Assembly: GCA_902573985.1 (NCBI GenBank)
Contig: CACGLS010000004.1
Coordinates: forward strand, 1-34,208
DNA: 34,208 nt
Direction of reading: 5' to 3'
Source: an uncultured Pelagibacteraceae bacterium
GTDB taxonomy: Bacteria > Pseudomonadota > Alphaproteobacteria > Pelagibacterales > Pelagibacteraceae
Numbering within the stretch: the stretch's first letter is position 1; each line of letters starts with the position of its first letter. A program made the position numbers and the translations under genes. The notes beneath the pieces are model-generated. The model saw nothing but the letters and a program-made list of their open reading frames with translations. It searched no databases and was not told the DNA's origin. Positions 1-8,407 of the stretch are shown here, in pieces.

Positions 1-2261
1 TTTTTATTTTTTGTATTTTCTATGATTTTAAGAAATAACTTTTCTAAAATATCAATTCTTACGTAAAATTCTCTAAATTTTTCAAAACCACATAATAAAA
101 GAAAATTTTTTTCATATTTTACATCACTTAGAAAATTAAGACCAGATTTTGGTATTGTATTTTGATCAGACAAATTATGAAATATTTTCCATAAATTAAT
201 TCGAAATTCTACTGCTTTTGGTTTAAGCATTTTAGGTAAGTATATATGATATCTTCCTATTTTAATTCCCATACCCCATAACTTTTTCCTTTCTTCTACT
301 GGGATAGATTTTACTATTTTATCGACTATACTTCTTTTAATAACACCATTATTTTCATAAAGTTGGAATACTAAGCCCCTAAGGTATTGATTTGCAATTT
401 TGTGCTTAGAAAGAAGTACCAGGTCTCCTAGAACGTCACTAATATATTTTCCAAGCCAATTACTTAAAAATTTCATTAATTTAAATTTTGCGTCTTCATT
501 TAAAGACTCATCAGCAATAATTTCTATTTCAGGGCTGAGGTAGTTATTTCCTTTTTTTAATCTTGCTATTGGATTATTTTTCCATGTTATTTTGCTCTCG
601 TTATTTAAATCTATCTCTCCTTTTTTTAATATAACATCAACTCTTTTCAACAGTTCTTTTTCAATACCTTTTCTTGCAGCCTTTCTTATTGATTTAATAT
701 CTGTATCCAAGGTTTTTGATGTTACCTCTATTAGAAATTTTAGACCTTTAAGTTCACCAATAAGCTGACCATCTATATAAATTTTATTATCATCGTTAAT
801 TTCAGTATTTAACACAAGATCTTGTTTTAAACTTCTTGAGAGAATACTAATCTTTTTATCAATAAAACTTTTTGTTAATTCATCGTGAAGTTTATCTGAA
901 AGTTTATCCTCTATGTTTTTTGTAAGCTGAATCCAATAATCAGAGTTCTCAACCCAATTCTTTTTATTAGCAACATAAGACCAAGTTCTAACGTTTGAGA
1001 GTCTATGAGAGAGTAAATCTACATTACCATGGTCTTTTTCTAAGCCTTTGAGCTGTTCTTTCATAAATGCACTTGGAATTCTTTTCTTTCTTGTTGTTAA
1101 GAATTGAAAAACTTTATCAACAACATTTATATGTTGACCATAAGCTTTTTTTTCAAAGTCAGGTATTTGACAACACTCCCAAAGAATTTCTAAGTTTTTA
1201 TGGTAAATAATATTATTCGTCCCCTTTTTAAGAAAAAACCTTAGTACACTTTCATCAAGAGAGTCATTTGTTCTTAAAAGATTTTTTCTATTAGGCTTAA
1301 GCTCTAGTGAGGAAATAAGTTTTTCAGGACTATTAAAATCTAAGTTGGAATTTCTCCAATAAATTGTTTTTGTTTCAGGAAGCTGATGCTTTTCTATTTT
1401 TTCAATTTCGTCAGAATTTAATGTTTCACAATCCCCAGTAGTCCCAAATCCACCATCATTTTTATATCGCCCAGCTCTACCTGCAATTTGAGACATTTCA
1501 ATAAGGTTTAGTCTTCTTGTTTTTTTTCCGTCAAATTTTTTTAAATTTGAAAAATAAATTTCATTAATATCCATATTTAATCCCATCCCTATCGCATCTG
1601 TTGCGATTAAGTAATCAACATCTCCTGATTGATATAAGCCAACTTGTGAATTTCTTGTTTTTGGGCTAAGTGATCCCATGATCACAGCTGCACCACCTTT
1701 TTGTCTTCTTACTAATTCTGCAATTGCATACACTTCTTCAATTGAAAAGGCTATAATTGCAGACTTTCTATCCAGTCTAGAAATTTTTTTAATACCGGAG
1801 TAGCTAAGTTTAGAATATCTTTGCATCTTCTCGAATTCTACATTTTTTACTAGTTCACTAATCAGATTTTCCATTACTTGAGAGCCCAAAAACATTGTAA
1901 GTTTGGTACCTCTAAACTCTAACAATCTCTCAGTAAAAATATGCCCTCTCTCTCTATCGGCACACATCTGAATTTCATCAATAGCAACGAATTCAACGAC
2001 TTTATCTTTTGGCATAGACTCTACTGTACAAATGAAGTAGTCGGCACTACTTGGAATAATCTTTTCCTCACCAGTAATAAGAGCAACTCTTTTTATCCCA
2101 ACTTTATTTACACACTTGTCATAAACTTCTCTAGCAAGCAGTCTTAGGGGCAAACCAAATATACCACTTTCGTAACTAAGCATTTTCTCTATAGCTACAA
2201 ATGTTTTCCCAGTATTAGTTGGCCCTAGCAAAGCAGTAATTTTTTGAGATTGATTTTCCAT
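1..2261 (-). CDS. Suv3-like superfamily 2 RNA helicase (3' end outside window)
   Basis: An ATP-dependent helicase of the Suv3 family, whose mitochondrial members unwind RNA for the degradosome; alphaproteobacteria commonly carry a homologue. The reading frame is open from ATG at 2261 to the left edge (about 753 codons, no stop), so the C-terminus is missing. Visible motifs are a Walker A GPTNTGKT at residues 13-20, a Walker B DEIQ at about 95-98, and further on ATDAIGMG and QIAGRAGRY (motifs V and VI), followed by a long helical region. Near the left edge the segment GMGIKIGRYHIYLPKMLKP matches my memory of the conserved C-terminal block of bacterial Suv3 relatives. The start is chosen because the P-loop must lie close to the N-terminus. 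It is divergent from the aminotransferase gene. Family assignment is confident; the RNA substrate is inferred from the family. Confidence 0.9.
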   Translation of the reverse strand, partial: MENQSQKITALLGPTNTGKTFVAIEKMLSYESGIFGLPLRLLAREVYDKCVNKVGIKRVALITGEEKIIPSSADYFICTVESMPKDKVVEFVAIDEIQMCADRERGHIFTERLLEFRGTKLTMFLGSQVMENLISELVKNVEFEKMQRYSKLSYSGIKKISRLDRKSAIIAFSIEEVYAIAELVRRQKGGAAVIMGSLSPKTRNSQVGLYQSGDVDYLIATDAIGMGLNMDINEIYFSNLKKFDGKKTRRLNLIEMSQIAGRAGRYKNDGGFGTTGDCETLNSDEIEKIEKHQLPETKTIYWRNSNLDFNSPEKLISSLELKPNRKNLLRTNDSLDESVLRFFLKKGTNNIIYHKNLEILWECCQIPDFEKKAYGQHINVVDKVFQFLTTRKKRIPSAFMKEQLKGLEKDHGNVDLLSHRLSNVRTWSYVANKKNWVENSDYWIQLTKNIEDKLSDKLHDELTKSFIDKKISILSRSLKQDLVLNTEINDDNKIYIDGQLIGELKGLKFLIEVTSKTLDTDIKSIRKAARKGIEKELLKRVDVILKKGEIDLNNESKITWKNNPIARLKKGNNYLSPEIEIIADESLNEDAKFKLMKFLSNWLGKYISDVLGDLVLLSKHKIANQYLRGLVFQLYENNGVIKRSIVDKIVKSIPVEERKKLWGMGIKIGRYHIYLPKMLKPKAVEFRINLWKIFHNLSDQNTIPKSGLNFLSDVKYEKNFLLLCGFEKFREFYVRIDILEKLFLKIIENTKNK

Positions 2262-2345
2262 TTTTGTGTCAGTAAATTTTTTTTACACTATATATAGATC
2301 AAGGTTGAGAACAAAATAAGATTAAAACATGACCGAATCGATTTG

Positions 2346-2371
2346 TCAAATGTTCCTGTTTAAACATTTGA
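2346..2371. promoter_or_regulatory. Perfect 9-bp inverted repeat in the divergent intergenic region
   Basis: TCAAATGTT at 2346-2354 and its exact reverse complement AACATTTGA at 2363-2371 are separated by 8 bases. The repeat lies 44 bases before the aminotransferase ATG and about 85 bases from the helicase ATG. No U-run follows it, so it does not look like a terminator. It could be a dimeric regulator's operator or a leader-RNA hairpin upstream of the aminotransferase; the sequence alone does not decide. A shorter TGAC/GTCA pair follows just downstream. The rest of 2262-2415 is AT-rich without clear promoter boxes. Confidence 0.45.
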
Positions 2372-2415
2372 TTTGACTTCTAATGGTCAGTCCCCGTATA
2401 GGTAGATGTGTTTAA

Positions 2416-3654
2416 ATGACACAAAAAGTAAAAAAAAATATTTTAAAGTTAAAAGAGTCTTCCACTTTAGCAATTAACGAAAAATCAAAAGAACTCATTA
2501 AATCTGGAAAAAAAATCTACAGATTTGGTTTTGGACAGTCTCCTTTTCAAATACCAGAAAAAATAGTTGATGTATTAAAATCAAATGCTCACAGAAAAGA
2601 ATATTTGCCTATTCAAGGTTTGCCTGAATTGAGAGAAAAAATATCAAAATATTTATTTGATAGAACAGGAGTAAAATACTCAAAAGAAAATATATTAATC
2701 ACACCAGGTTCAAAAGAAGCCATGTTGTTAATGCACGTAACATTTAATGGGGAAATTTTAACTCCTGCTCCAAGTTGGGTTTCTTATGAACCACAAGCTG
2801 AAATTGGAGCTAATAATGTCCATTGGCTAGAAACCTCAAAATCTAATAACTGGTTTCCAACAGCAAAAGAACTTGAAAATAAACTCAAAAAAATAGGTAG
2901 AAAAAAAAATATTATTTTAATATTGAATTCACCAAACAATCCATCTGGAGCGGTTTGTAATAATTTTAAAGAGTTAGCCTCTGTAGCAAAAAAATATAAA
3001 TTAATTATTCTTTCTGATGAAATTTATACGGATTTATCTTTTGACAATGATTACAAATCTATTTCTGAATTTTATCCAGAAAATACATTTATTAGTGGCG
3101 GCCTTAGTAAATGGTGTGGAGCAGGTGGGTGGAGACTAGGGTTCTTAGCAGTGCCAAACGGATTGAAAGAATTTATGAAAAGTTTAAAATCATTAGCAAG
3201 CGAGTCCTATTCAACTGTAAATACACCAACTCAGTTTGCTGCAGTGGAAGCTTATAATGGTAATTATGAGAGTTATAGATTGAAAGTCAGAGCGATACTT
3301 AATGCTGTAGGGACATATGTTTACAACAACCTTAAGTCAAACAAAGTTTTAATAAATCCACCTCAAGGAGGATTTTATTTGATGCCTGAATTTAAAAATA
3401 AAAAATTTAAAACTTCAGCTCAATTATGCGATATTATTTTGAAAGAGACAGGTGTTGCAATGCTTCCAGGATCGGATTTTGGGTTTAAACCAAAAAAAAT
3501 GCTCACAAGATTAAGTTATACAGACTTTGATGGAATAGAATTTTTTAAAAATGTAGCGAGTAATAAATCTATTAGTGAGGAAATGGTCAAGACCTATGCC
3601 CCAAATGTAGTTGAAGGTGTAACTAAGCTATCAAATTGGGCTAAAAATTTATAA
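2416..3654 (+). CDS. Class I/II PLP-dependent aminotransferase (AspC-like fold type I)
   Basis: A 412-residue fold-type-I aminotransferase that would move an amino group between an amino acid and a 2-oxo acid in the cytoplasm. The family signature NSPNNPSG, the DEIY segment (PLP-binding Asp and Tyr) and SGGLSKWCGAGGWRLG are all present; Lys232 in the last is the predicted Schiff-base lysine. Arg377 in the C-terminal segment around LTRLSYTDFDG is a candidate carboxylate-binding arginine. Length fits the family (about 390-420). The start ATG has only a weak upstream purine stretch. The gene precedes a TAXI-TRAP uptake system on the same strand, so its substrate may be the imported solute or a product of it; this is inference. 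The substrate cannot be read from sequence. Confidence 0.85.
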   Translation: MTQKVKKNILKLKESSTLAINEKSKELIKSGKKIYRFGFGQSPFQIPEKIVDVLKSNAHRKEYLPIQGLPELREKISKYLFDRTGVKYSKENILITPGSKEAMLLMHVTFNGEILTPAPSWVSYEPQAEIGANNVHWLETSKSNNWFPTAKELENKLKKIGRKKNIILILNSPNNPSGAVCNNFKELASVAKKYKLIILSDEIYTDLSFDNDYKSISEFYPENTFISGGLSKWCGAGGWRLGFLAVPNGLKEFMKSLKSLASESYSTVNTPTQFAAVEAYNGNYESYRLKVRAILNAVGTYVYNNLKSNKVLINPPQGGFYLMPEFKNKKFKTSAQLCDIILKETGVAMLPGSDFGFKPKKMLTRLSYTDFDGIEFFKNVASNKSISEEMVKTYAPNVVEGVTKLSNWAKNL

Positions 3655-3662
3655 GAATCTCT

Positions 3663-3691
3663 TTGACCTCTAACTAATAACGTAGTTAAAT
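3663..3691 (+). promoter_or_regulatory. Probable sigma-70 promoter for the TAXI binding protein
   Basis: TTGACC at 3663-3668 is followed after 17 bases by TTAAAT at 3686-3691, giving acceptable -35 and -10 boxes with ideal spacing. Transcription would begin near 3698, leaving a leader of about 20 bases that contains the Shine-Dalgarno GAGGAG (3707-3712), five bases from the ATG. A TAACTA/TAGTTA inverted pair (3671-3676 / 3683-3688) lies inside the spacer. The boxes are a sequence match only. Confidence 0.4.
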
Positions 3692-3717
3692 TAATCATTA
3701 TAACAAGAGGAGAACAC

Positions 3718-4722
3718 ATGAAAAAAATGATGTCATTGATTTCAGCGGTACTAGTAATGTTTGCTTTTTCAAGCCCTATTACTTCGATCGCAAAATCAGC
3801 AGAGTTCTTTACTATAGGAACAGGCGGACCTACTGGAGTTTATTTCCAAACGGGTAACGCTATATGTAAAATGTTACACAAATCAGCAATAAGTGCTGAT
3901 CATGGTAGAAAAAAAGGTACAGCTAAAGCTTATAGATGTACTGCGCCTTCAACAGGTGGTTCAAACTACAATATTGGACAAATCAAGGATGGTGAGTTTC
4001 AATTTGGTGTTGCTCAGTCAGACTGGCAGTATCATGCTTACAATGGTTCAAGCAAATGGGAAGGAAAACAGTTTAGCGATTTAAGAGCTGTATTTTCTGT
4101 TCACAATGAACCTTTCCAAATTTGGGCAAGTAAAAAATCAAAAATTAAAGATTTTAAAAGCCTAAAAGGAAAAACAGTAAACATTGGTAACCCAGGTTCT
4201 GGTCAAAGAGGAACTATGGAAGAATTAATGAAAGCAATGGGAGCAGATATGAGTATGTTCAAAGCAACTACTGAACTTACTTCTTCTGAACAAGTAAAAG
4301 CTCTTTGCGATGGAAAAATAGATGCATTTGGATACTCAGTAGGATTTCCAAATGGTGCTATGGAGCAGGCAGCCACTTGTAAAGCTAAAGCAAGCCCAAT
4401 CAATTTAACAGGTGCACCAGTTCAAGGTTTAATTGATGGAGCTGATTACTATGCAAAAGCAGTTATTCCAAAAGGAACTTACTCAAATCAGAAAAAAGAC
4501 GCTACAACATTTGGTGTAAAAGCTACTGTTGTTACAAGCGCAAATGTTTCTGAAGAGCTTGTATACTTAGTAACAAAAGCAGTAATGGAAAACTTTGATG
4601 ATTTCAGAGCTCAACACCCTGCTTTTGGACCTCTGGAAAAGAAAAATATGATAGCTGATGGATTATCAGCTCCGTTACATCCAGGTGCAATTAAGTACTA
4701 CAAAGAAGCTGGATTAATGTAA
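3718..4722 (+). CDS. TAXI-family TRAP transporter solute-binding protein
   Basis: A 334-residue periplasmic receptor of the TAXI (TRAP-associated extracytoplasmic immunogenic) family that captures a solute for the neighbouring TRAP permease. The N-terminus is a Sec signal peptide: MKKMM, a hydrophobic core to about residue 22, and a likely cleavage after SIA at about 25. The mature protein opens with FTIGTGGPTGVYFQTG, the typical TAXI start, and has the usual two-lobed length. The Shine-Dalgarno GAGGAG at ideal distance is the strongest I found in the window, consistent with the high expression common for binding proteins of oligotrophs. It is bracketed by a likely promoter and an intrinsic terminator. 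Known TAXI ligands include glutamate and other carboxylates; the ligand here is unknown. Confidence 0.92.
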   Translation: MKKMMSLISAVLVMFAFSSPITSIAKSAEFFTIGTGGPTGVYFQTGNAICKMLHKSAISADHGRKKGTAKAYRCTAPSTGGSNYNIGQIKDGEFQFGVAQSDWQYHAYNGSSKWEGKQFSDLRAVFSVHNEPFQIWASKKSKIKDFKSLKGKTVNIGNPGSGQRGTMEELMKAMGADMSMFKATTELTSSEQVKALCDGKIDAFGYSVGFPNGAMEQAATCKAKASPINLTGAPVQGLIDGADYYAKAVIPKGTYSNQKKDATTFGVKATVVTSANVSEELVYLVTKAVMENFDDFRAQHPAFGPLEKKNMIADGLSAPLHPGAIKYYKEAGLM

Positions 4723-4742
4723 TTCAACTTTCTAGTTTAATT

Positions 4743-4778
4743 AAAAAAGGCCCAATATTTTTTGGGCCTTTTTTTTTA
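4743..4778 (+). terminator. Intrinsic terminator between binding protein and permease
   Basis: A perfect 13-bp stem, AAAAAAGGCCCAA (4743-4755) with TTGGGCCTTTTTT (4762-4774), has a 6-base loop and runs into a tract of ten T (4769-4778). It sits 20 bases after the binding-protein stop and 21 before the permease ATG. As the A-tract side is also present, it could act on both strands, but the flanking genes are both on the plus strand. It probably lets most transcripts end after the binding protein, lowering permease expression. Confidence 0.9.
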
Positions 4779-4799
4779 GAATAAGGTATCTTAGCTAAA

Positions 4800-7124
4800 A
4801 TGAATCAAAACATTCAAAGTAAGATAAAAGATAAAATACAAGAAGATATTTCTCCAACTCGAAATTTATCAGGTATCCATTTAAAAATAGTTTTTGGTAT
4901 AGCAATACTTTGGACTTTTTTTCAACTTTGGTATGCTTCACCATTTCCTTTTTGGTTTAATTTTGGAATGTTTAAGGGATTACCTGCTAGAGCAATTCAC
5001 TTAGGTTTTGCTTTAACTTTGGCTTTTTTAATTTTTCCAGCAGTTAGGGGAAAAAAGATTTCAGCAATCGATATCATAATTAGTATAACTGGGGCATTAA
5101 GCTGCTTATATATTTATTTTTTTTATGACGATTTAGTAAACAGAGGTGGAATACTTTTAGTAAAAGAAATATTTGGTTTTAAAGTTCCAGTTGAACTTAT
5201 AATTGGGGCCACAGGTATAATAATTTTATTAGAAGCGACTAGACGAGCTATAGGTTTACCTTTAGTAATAATTGCTGTTTGTTTTCTCTTATTCTCTTAT
5301 TTTGGAAAATATGCGCCAGATATTATTTCTCATGGTGGATTATCAGTTAAAAGATTAGTAGGATTTCAATGGTTTGATCAAGAAGCAATATTTGGAATAC
5401 CAATTGGAGTTTCAGTAGATTTCATTTTTTTATTTGTACTATTTGGAGCCTTATTAGAAACCGCTGGGGGCGGAAAGTATTTTTTAGATTTAGCTTTTGC
5501 AATGGTTGGAAAAATGCGAGGAGGTCCAGCGAAGGCCGCAATATTAGGATCAGGAATGACTGGTATGATTTCAGGCTCTTCAATTGCAAATACTGTAACA
5601 ACTGGAACTTTTACGATTCCTATTATGAAAAAAACTGGCTTCTCTCAAGAAAAGGCGGGAGCTATCGAAGTATCCTCTTCAGTCAATGGACAGATAATGC
5701 CACCGGTCATGGGTGCCGCTGCTTTTGTGATGGCAAGCTTTATTGGAGTTACTTATTTTGAAGTAGTTAAACACGCTTTTTTACCAGCTATAATTTCCTA
5801 TATCGCTTTATTTTACATCTCTCATTTAGAGGCTCTCAAATTAGGATTAAAAGGTATGGATGACGCTGATGTTCCACATCTTAAGAAAACTTTTTTGTCT
5901 GGATTACATTTTTTAATACCTATTTTTGTTTTAATTTTTTTACTTGTTTATATGAGATACACAGCAGGCTTTTCCATCTTTTATGCAACATTATCTTTAG
6001 TATTAGTAAATTTGGTAAGCCGTATTATTAAAAATCCAGATTTTAAAACTGGCTTAATTGATTGGTACAATCAAACTATAGTTGGTCTTCAAAAAGGTGC
6101 AATTAATATGGTAGGGGTAGGGATCGCAATCGCTACAGCAGGAATAATTGTTGGCGCAGTGGGTTCTACAGGTCTAAGTACAAATTTAATCATAGTGATT
6201 GAGACGATAGCAAGAGATAATGTAATTATATTAATTTTACTAACAATTATACTATGTTTGTTACTTGGCATGGGTCTTCCTACAACTGCAAACTATGTAG
6301 TAGTAGCTTCTCTAATGGCTACGGTTTTAGTTGATGTTGGAAATGCCTCGGGCTTTATTTTTCCGTTAATTGCTGTTCACTTATTCGTATTTTATTTTGG
6401 ATTGATGGCCGATGTAACACCTCCTGTTGGTTTAGCATCTTATGCAGCAGCAGCAATTTCTGGTGGCGATCCTTTAAGAACGGGACTTCAAGCTATTTGG
6501 TATAGTTTAAGAACCGGAATTTTACCGATTGTCTTTTTGTTTAATCACGAACTGTTATTAATTGGAGTAGATAGTATCTGGCAAGCTTTATTAGTTATAG
6601 TAACTTCATTGATTGGAATTTTAGTTTTTACAGCTGCTACTCAACAATGGTTCATAAATCGTTTAAGATGGTATGAAATTATAGCATTTTTAATTATTTC
6701 TTTATCTTTTTTAGCTCCTGATTATGTTTTGGGTAAATTCTACCCAAAATTTAATGAACAAAAACTTTCAGCAGAAAGTATTCAAAATTTATCTTTTGAC
6801 CCATCAAAAGAAGTTCATATAAAAGTCACAAGAGTTACTGAGTATGGAGAAAGATATAAATTATTTGTGATCGATAAAGGAAAATTTGAAAATAATTATA
6901 ACTTAGAAGAATATGGCGTAACTTTAAGTAATCAAAACGATCAATTGACCGTCGATAAATTAAATTGGAAAGGGGAGGCTAAAAAATCTGGTATACAAAT
7001 GGGTGATATCATTAGTAATTTTAAAATTGAAAATCCAGAAAGACCTAATAAAGCAATAGTATATCCTTTTGCATTATTATTTTTATTAGTTTTTGGATAT
7101 TTAAATTATAGAAGAGTTGTTTAA
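4800..7124 (+). CDS. TAXI-type TRAP transporter permease, fused 4TM/12TM subunits with C-terminal DUF3394-like domain
   Basis: A 774-residue inner-membrane permease joining the small (DctQ-like) and large (DctM-like) TRAP subunits, as is standard in TAXI systems; it would import the solute with sodium or protons. The first ~150 residues hold about four membrane segments. Residues ~150-590 form the large subunit, with the conserved motifs GSGMTGMISGSSIANTVTTG, SSVNGQIMPPVMGAAAF and ADVTPPVGLASYAAAAISGG. The tail (~620-774) has further hydrophobic helices around a soluble part containing a PDZ-like stretch (KKSGIQMGDII), which matches the DUF3394 extension of TAXI permeases as I remember it. 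It follows the binding protein after a terminator, and its stop overlaps the stop of the convergent thioesterase gene. Confidence 0.93.
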   Translation: MNQNIQSKIKDKIQEDISPTRNLSGIHLKIVFGIAILWTFFQLWYASPFPFWFNFGMFKGLPARAIHLGFALTLAFLIFPAVRGKKISAIDIIISITGALSCLYIYFFYDDLVNRGGILLVKEIFGFKVPVELIIGATGIIILLEATRRAIGLPLVIIAVCFLLFSYFGKYAPDIISHGGLSVKRLVGFQWFDQEAIFGIPIGVSVDFIFLFVLFGALLETAGGGKYFLDLAFAMVGKMRGGPAKAAILGSGMTGMISGSSIANTVTTGTFTIPIMKKTGFSQEKAGAIEVSSSVNGQIMPPVMGAAAFVMASFIGVTYFEVVKHAFLPAIISYIALFYISHLEALKLGLKGMDDADVPHLKKTFLSGLHFLIPIFVLIFLLVYMRYTAGFSIFYATLSLVLVNLVSRIIKNPDFKTGLIDWYNQTIVGLQKGAINMVGVGIAIATAGIIVGAVGSTGLSTNLIIVIETIARDNVIILILLTIILCLLLGMGLPTTANYVVVASLMATVLVDVGNASGFIFPLIAVHLFVFYFGLMADVTPPVGLASYAAAAISGGDPLRTGLQAIWYSLRTGILPIVFLFNHELLLIGVDSIWQALLVIVTSLIGILVFTAATQQWFINRLRWYEIIAFLIISLSFLAPDYVLGKFYPKFNEQKLSAESIQNLSFDPSKEVHIKVTRVTEYGERYKLFVIDKGKFENNYNLEEYGVTLSNQNDQLTVDKLNWKGEAKKSGIQMGDIISNFKIENPERPNKAIVYPFALLFLLVFGYLNYRRVV

Positions 7125-7510
7125 AGTATTTTCCAGGTTCCAGATGCAGAAGCTACTATTTCTTTATTGTTAGAAATTTCACAACTTATAAAAACTAACG
7201 TCTTGGTTTTTTTTAATATTTTCACTTTCCCAATAAGTTTATCACCAAGTTGGCCTACTGAGATAAATTTCATATCCAAATTTATTGTTACACATCTCTT
7301 GTCCCCAGCAACTTTGTGAGCAGCCGTTCCCATACCAGTATCTGCTATAGTGGAAAGAAAACCACCGTGTGCAATTTTACCAGTGTTTAAATGTATTTCT
7401 TTAACTTCTACCGTAAACTCATATTGAGTTTCGCTAATTTTTTTTAGCTCTAACCCGCCGAGATGTTTCATAAATCCTTTATTAGATTCGTCCATAATTT
7501 TTTTTACCAT
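7121..7510 (-). CDS. PaaI-like hotdog-fold acyl-CoA thioesterase
   Basis: A 129-residue single hotdog-domain protein of the PaaI/YdiI type, predicted to hydrolyse acyl-CoA thioesters in the cytoplasm. The diagnostic segment is AHGGFLSTIADTGMGTAA (His-Gly-Gly at the start of the hotdog helix with the active-site Asp), followed by beta-rich sequence ending in GTWKIL. Length is typical. The start at 7510 overlaps the upstream transporter gene by 29 bases; an alternative ATG at 7495 (MDESNKGF) would cut the overlap to 14 and fits homologues equally well. It is the last gene of a minus-strand run starting with pyruvate dehydrogenase, and its stop overlaps that of the TRAP permease. The acyl substrate is unknown. 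Confidence 0.85.
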   Translation of the reverse strand: MVKKIMDESNKGFMKHLGGLELKKISETQYEFTVEVKEIHLNTGKIAHGGFLSTIADTGMGTAAHKVAGDKRCVTINLDMKFISVGQLGDKLIGKVKILKKTKTLVFISCEISNNKEIVASASGTWKIL

Positions 7511-8384
7511 AAATTGGTATCAATTGTGAAAATATTACTGCTAATAAAATAATCATTATACCAAACACTTTTATTTCACTCAAAAACTGATCTAAAAGTA
7601 TCCATCCAAAAATTGAAGCAAACACTCCCTCAAGAGAAAATATAATTGCTACAGATGCAGGAGATAAAACTCTTTGAGCATATGCTTGAAGCATAAAAGC
7701 AACTCCACTAGATAAAATTCCAGCGTAAAGTAATTCTGTAATTTCTTTTGAAATTAAATTGATTGTCACTGTCTCAAAAGCTAAAGCAGGGAAAGAACAA
7801 AATATACCTGCAACTAAACATTGAAACGTTGCAATTGCTATTGGAAAATTAAAAATTTTTAAAACTTTATAAATAAAGATTATGTGAAAAGCCCAAAAAA
7901 ATGCCCCTATGATGACTAGCATATCACCAAATCTTACATCATAATTTTTAATTTCACTTAAAAGCAATCCACCTATTAAACAAAGCGTAACGGAAGGCCA
8001 AATAGATGGGTGAATTTTTATTGAAAAAATAAAATATGAAATTAACGGAACAATGACAACATAAAGAACAGTAAAGACTGCAGAGTTAGCAATATCCGTA
8101 TAAAGAAGCGAAACTTGCTGAAGTATATTTGCCATTCCAAAAATTGAGCCTAGTATTAATGTAAAAAAAAAGACTTTTTTTAAATTAAAATTGATTTTTT
8201 TAATTTCATTAAATTCAAAATATATAAAAAAAGGCAATAATCCCAAAAATCCTAAAAATAATCTAACAGCACAAAATGTATAAGGTCCGATGAAGTCCAT
8301 TCCTGTATCTTGGGCAACAAAAGTTGTTCCCCAAAGAAACGAACACGCAAGGGCACAAGATATAGGGATTAAATTATTCTTCAT
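7482..8384 (-). CDS. EamA/DMT-superfamily transporter, 10 TM
   Basis: About 300 residues with ten hydrophobic helices in two EamA repeats; the first opens with CSFLWGTTFVAQDTG and the second carries SLEGVFASIFGWILL, a typical second-repeat signature of drug/metabolite transporters. Such proteins export or import metabolites across the inner membrane; the substrate is unknown. An in-frame ATG exists upstream at 8447, inside the E2 gene, but the 21 extra residues (Cys-rich, hydrophilic) are unlike the family, whereas ATG at 8384 is preceded by AAGGG and gives a normal N-terminus. With this start there is a 23-base gap after the E2 stop, so it is probably co-transcribed with the pyruvate dehydrogenase genes. 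Confidence 0.88.
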   Translation of the reverse strand: MKNNLIPISCALACSFLWGTTFVAQDTGMDFIGPYTFCAVRLFLGFLGLLPFFIYFEFNEIKKINFNLKKVFFFTLILGSIFGMANILQQVSLLYTDIANSAVFTVLYVVIVPLISYFIFSIKIHPSIWPSVTLCLIGGLLLSEIKNYDVRFGDMLVIIGAFFWAFHIIFIYKVLKIFNFPIAIATFQCLVAGIFCSFPALAFETVTINLISKEITELLYAGILSSGVAFMLQAYAQRVLSPASVAIIFSLEGVFASIFGWILLDQFLSEIKVFGIMIILLAVIFSQLIPIYGKKNYGRI

Positions 8385-8407
8385 GACCCTTACTAATTTA
8401 ATTTGAT

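Noticed and set aside
1941-2147. Open frame antisense to the helicase gene
   Set aside because: It is the complement of strongly conserved helicase sequence (Walker B region) and its own translation has no recognisable features; the same holds for other antisense frames inside gltB, gltD, thiolase and E1.
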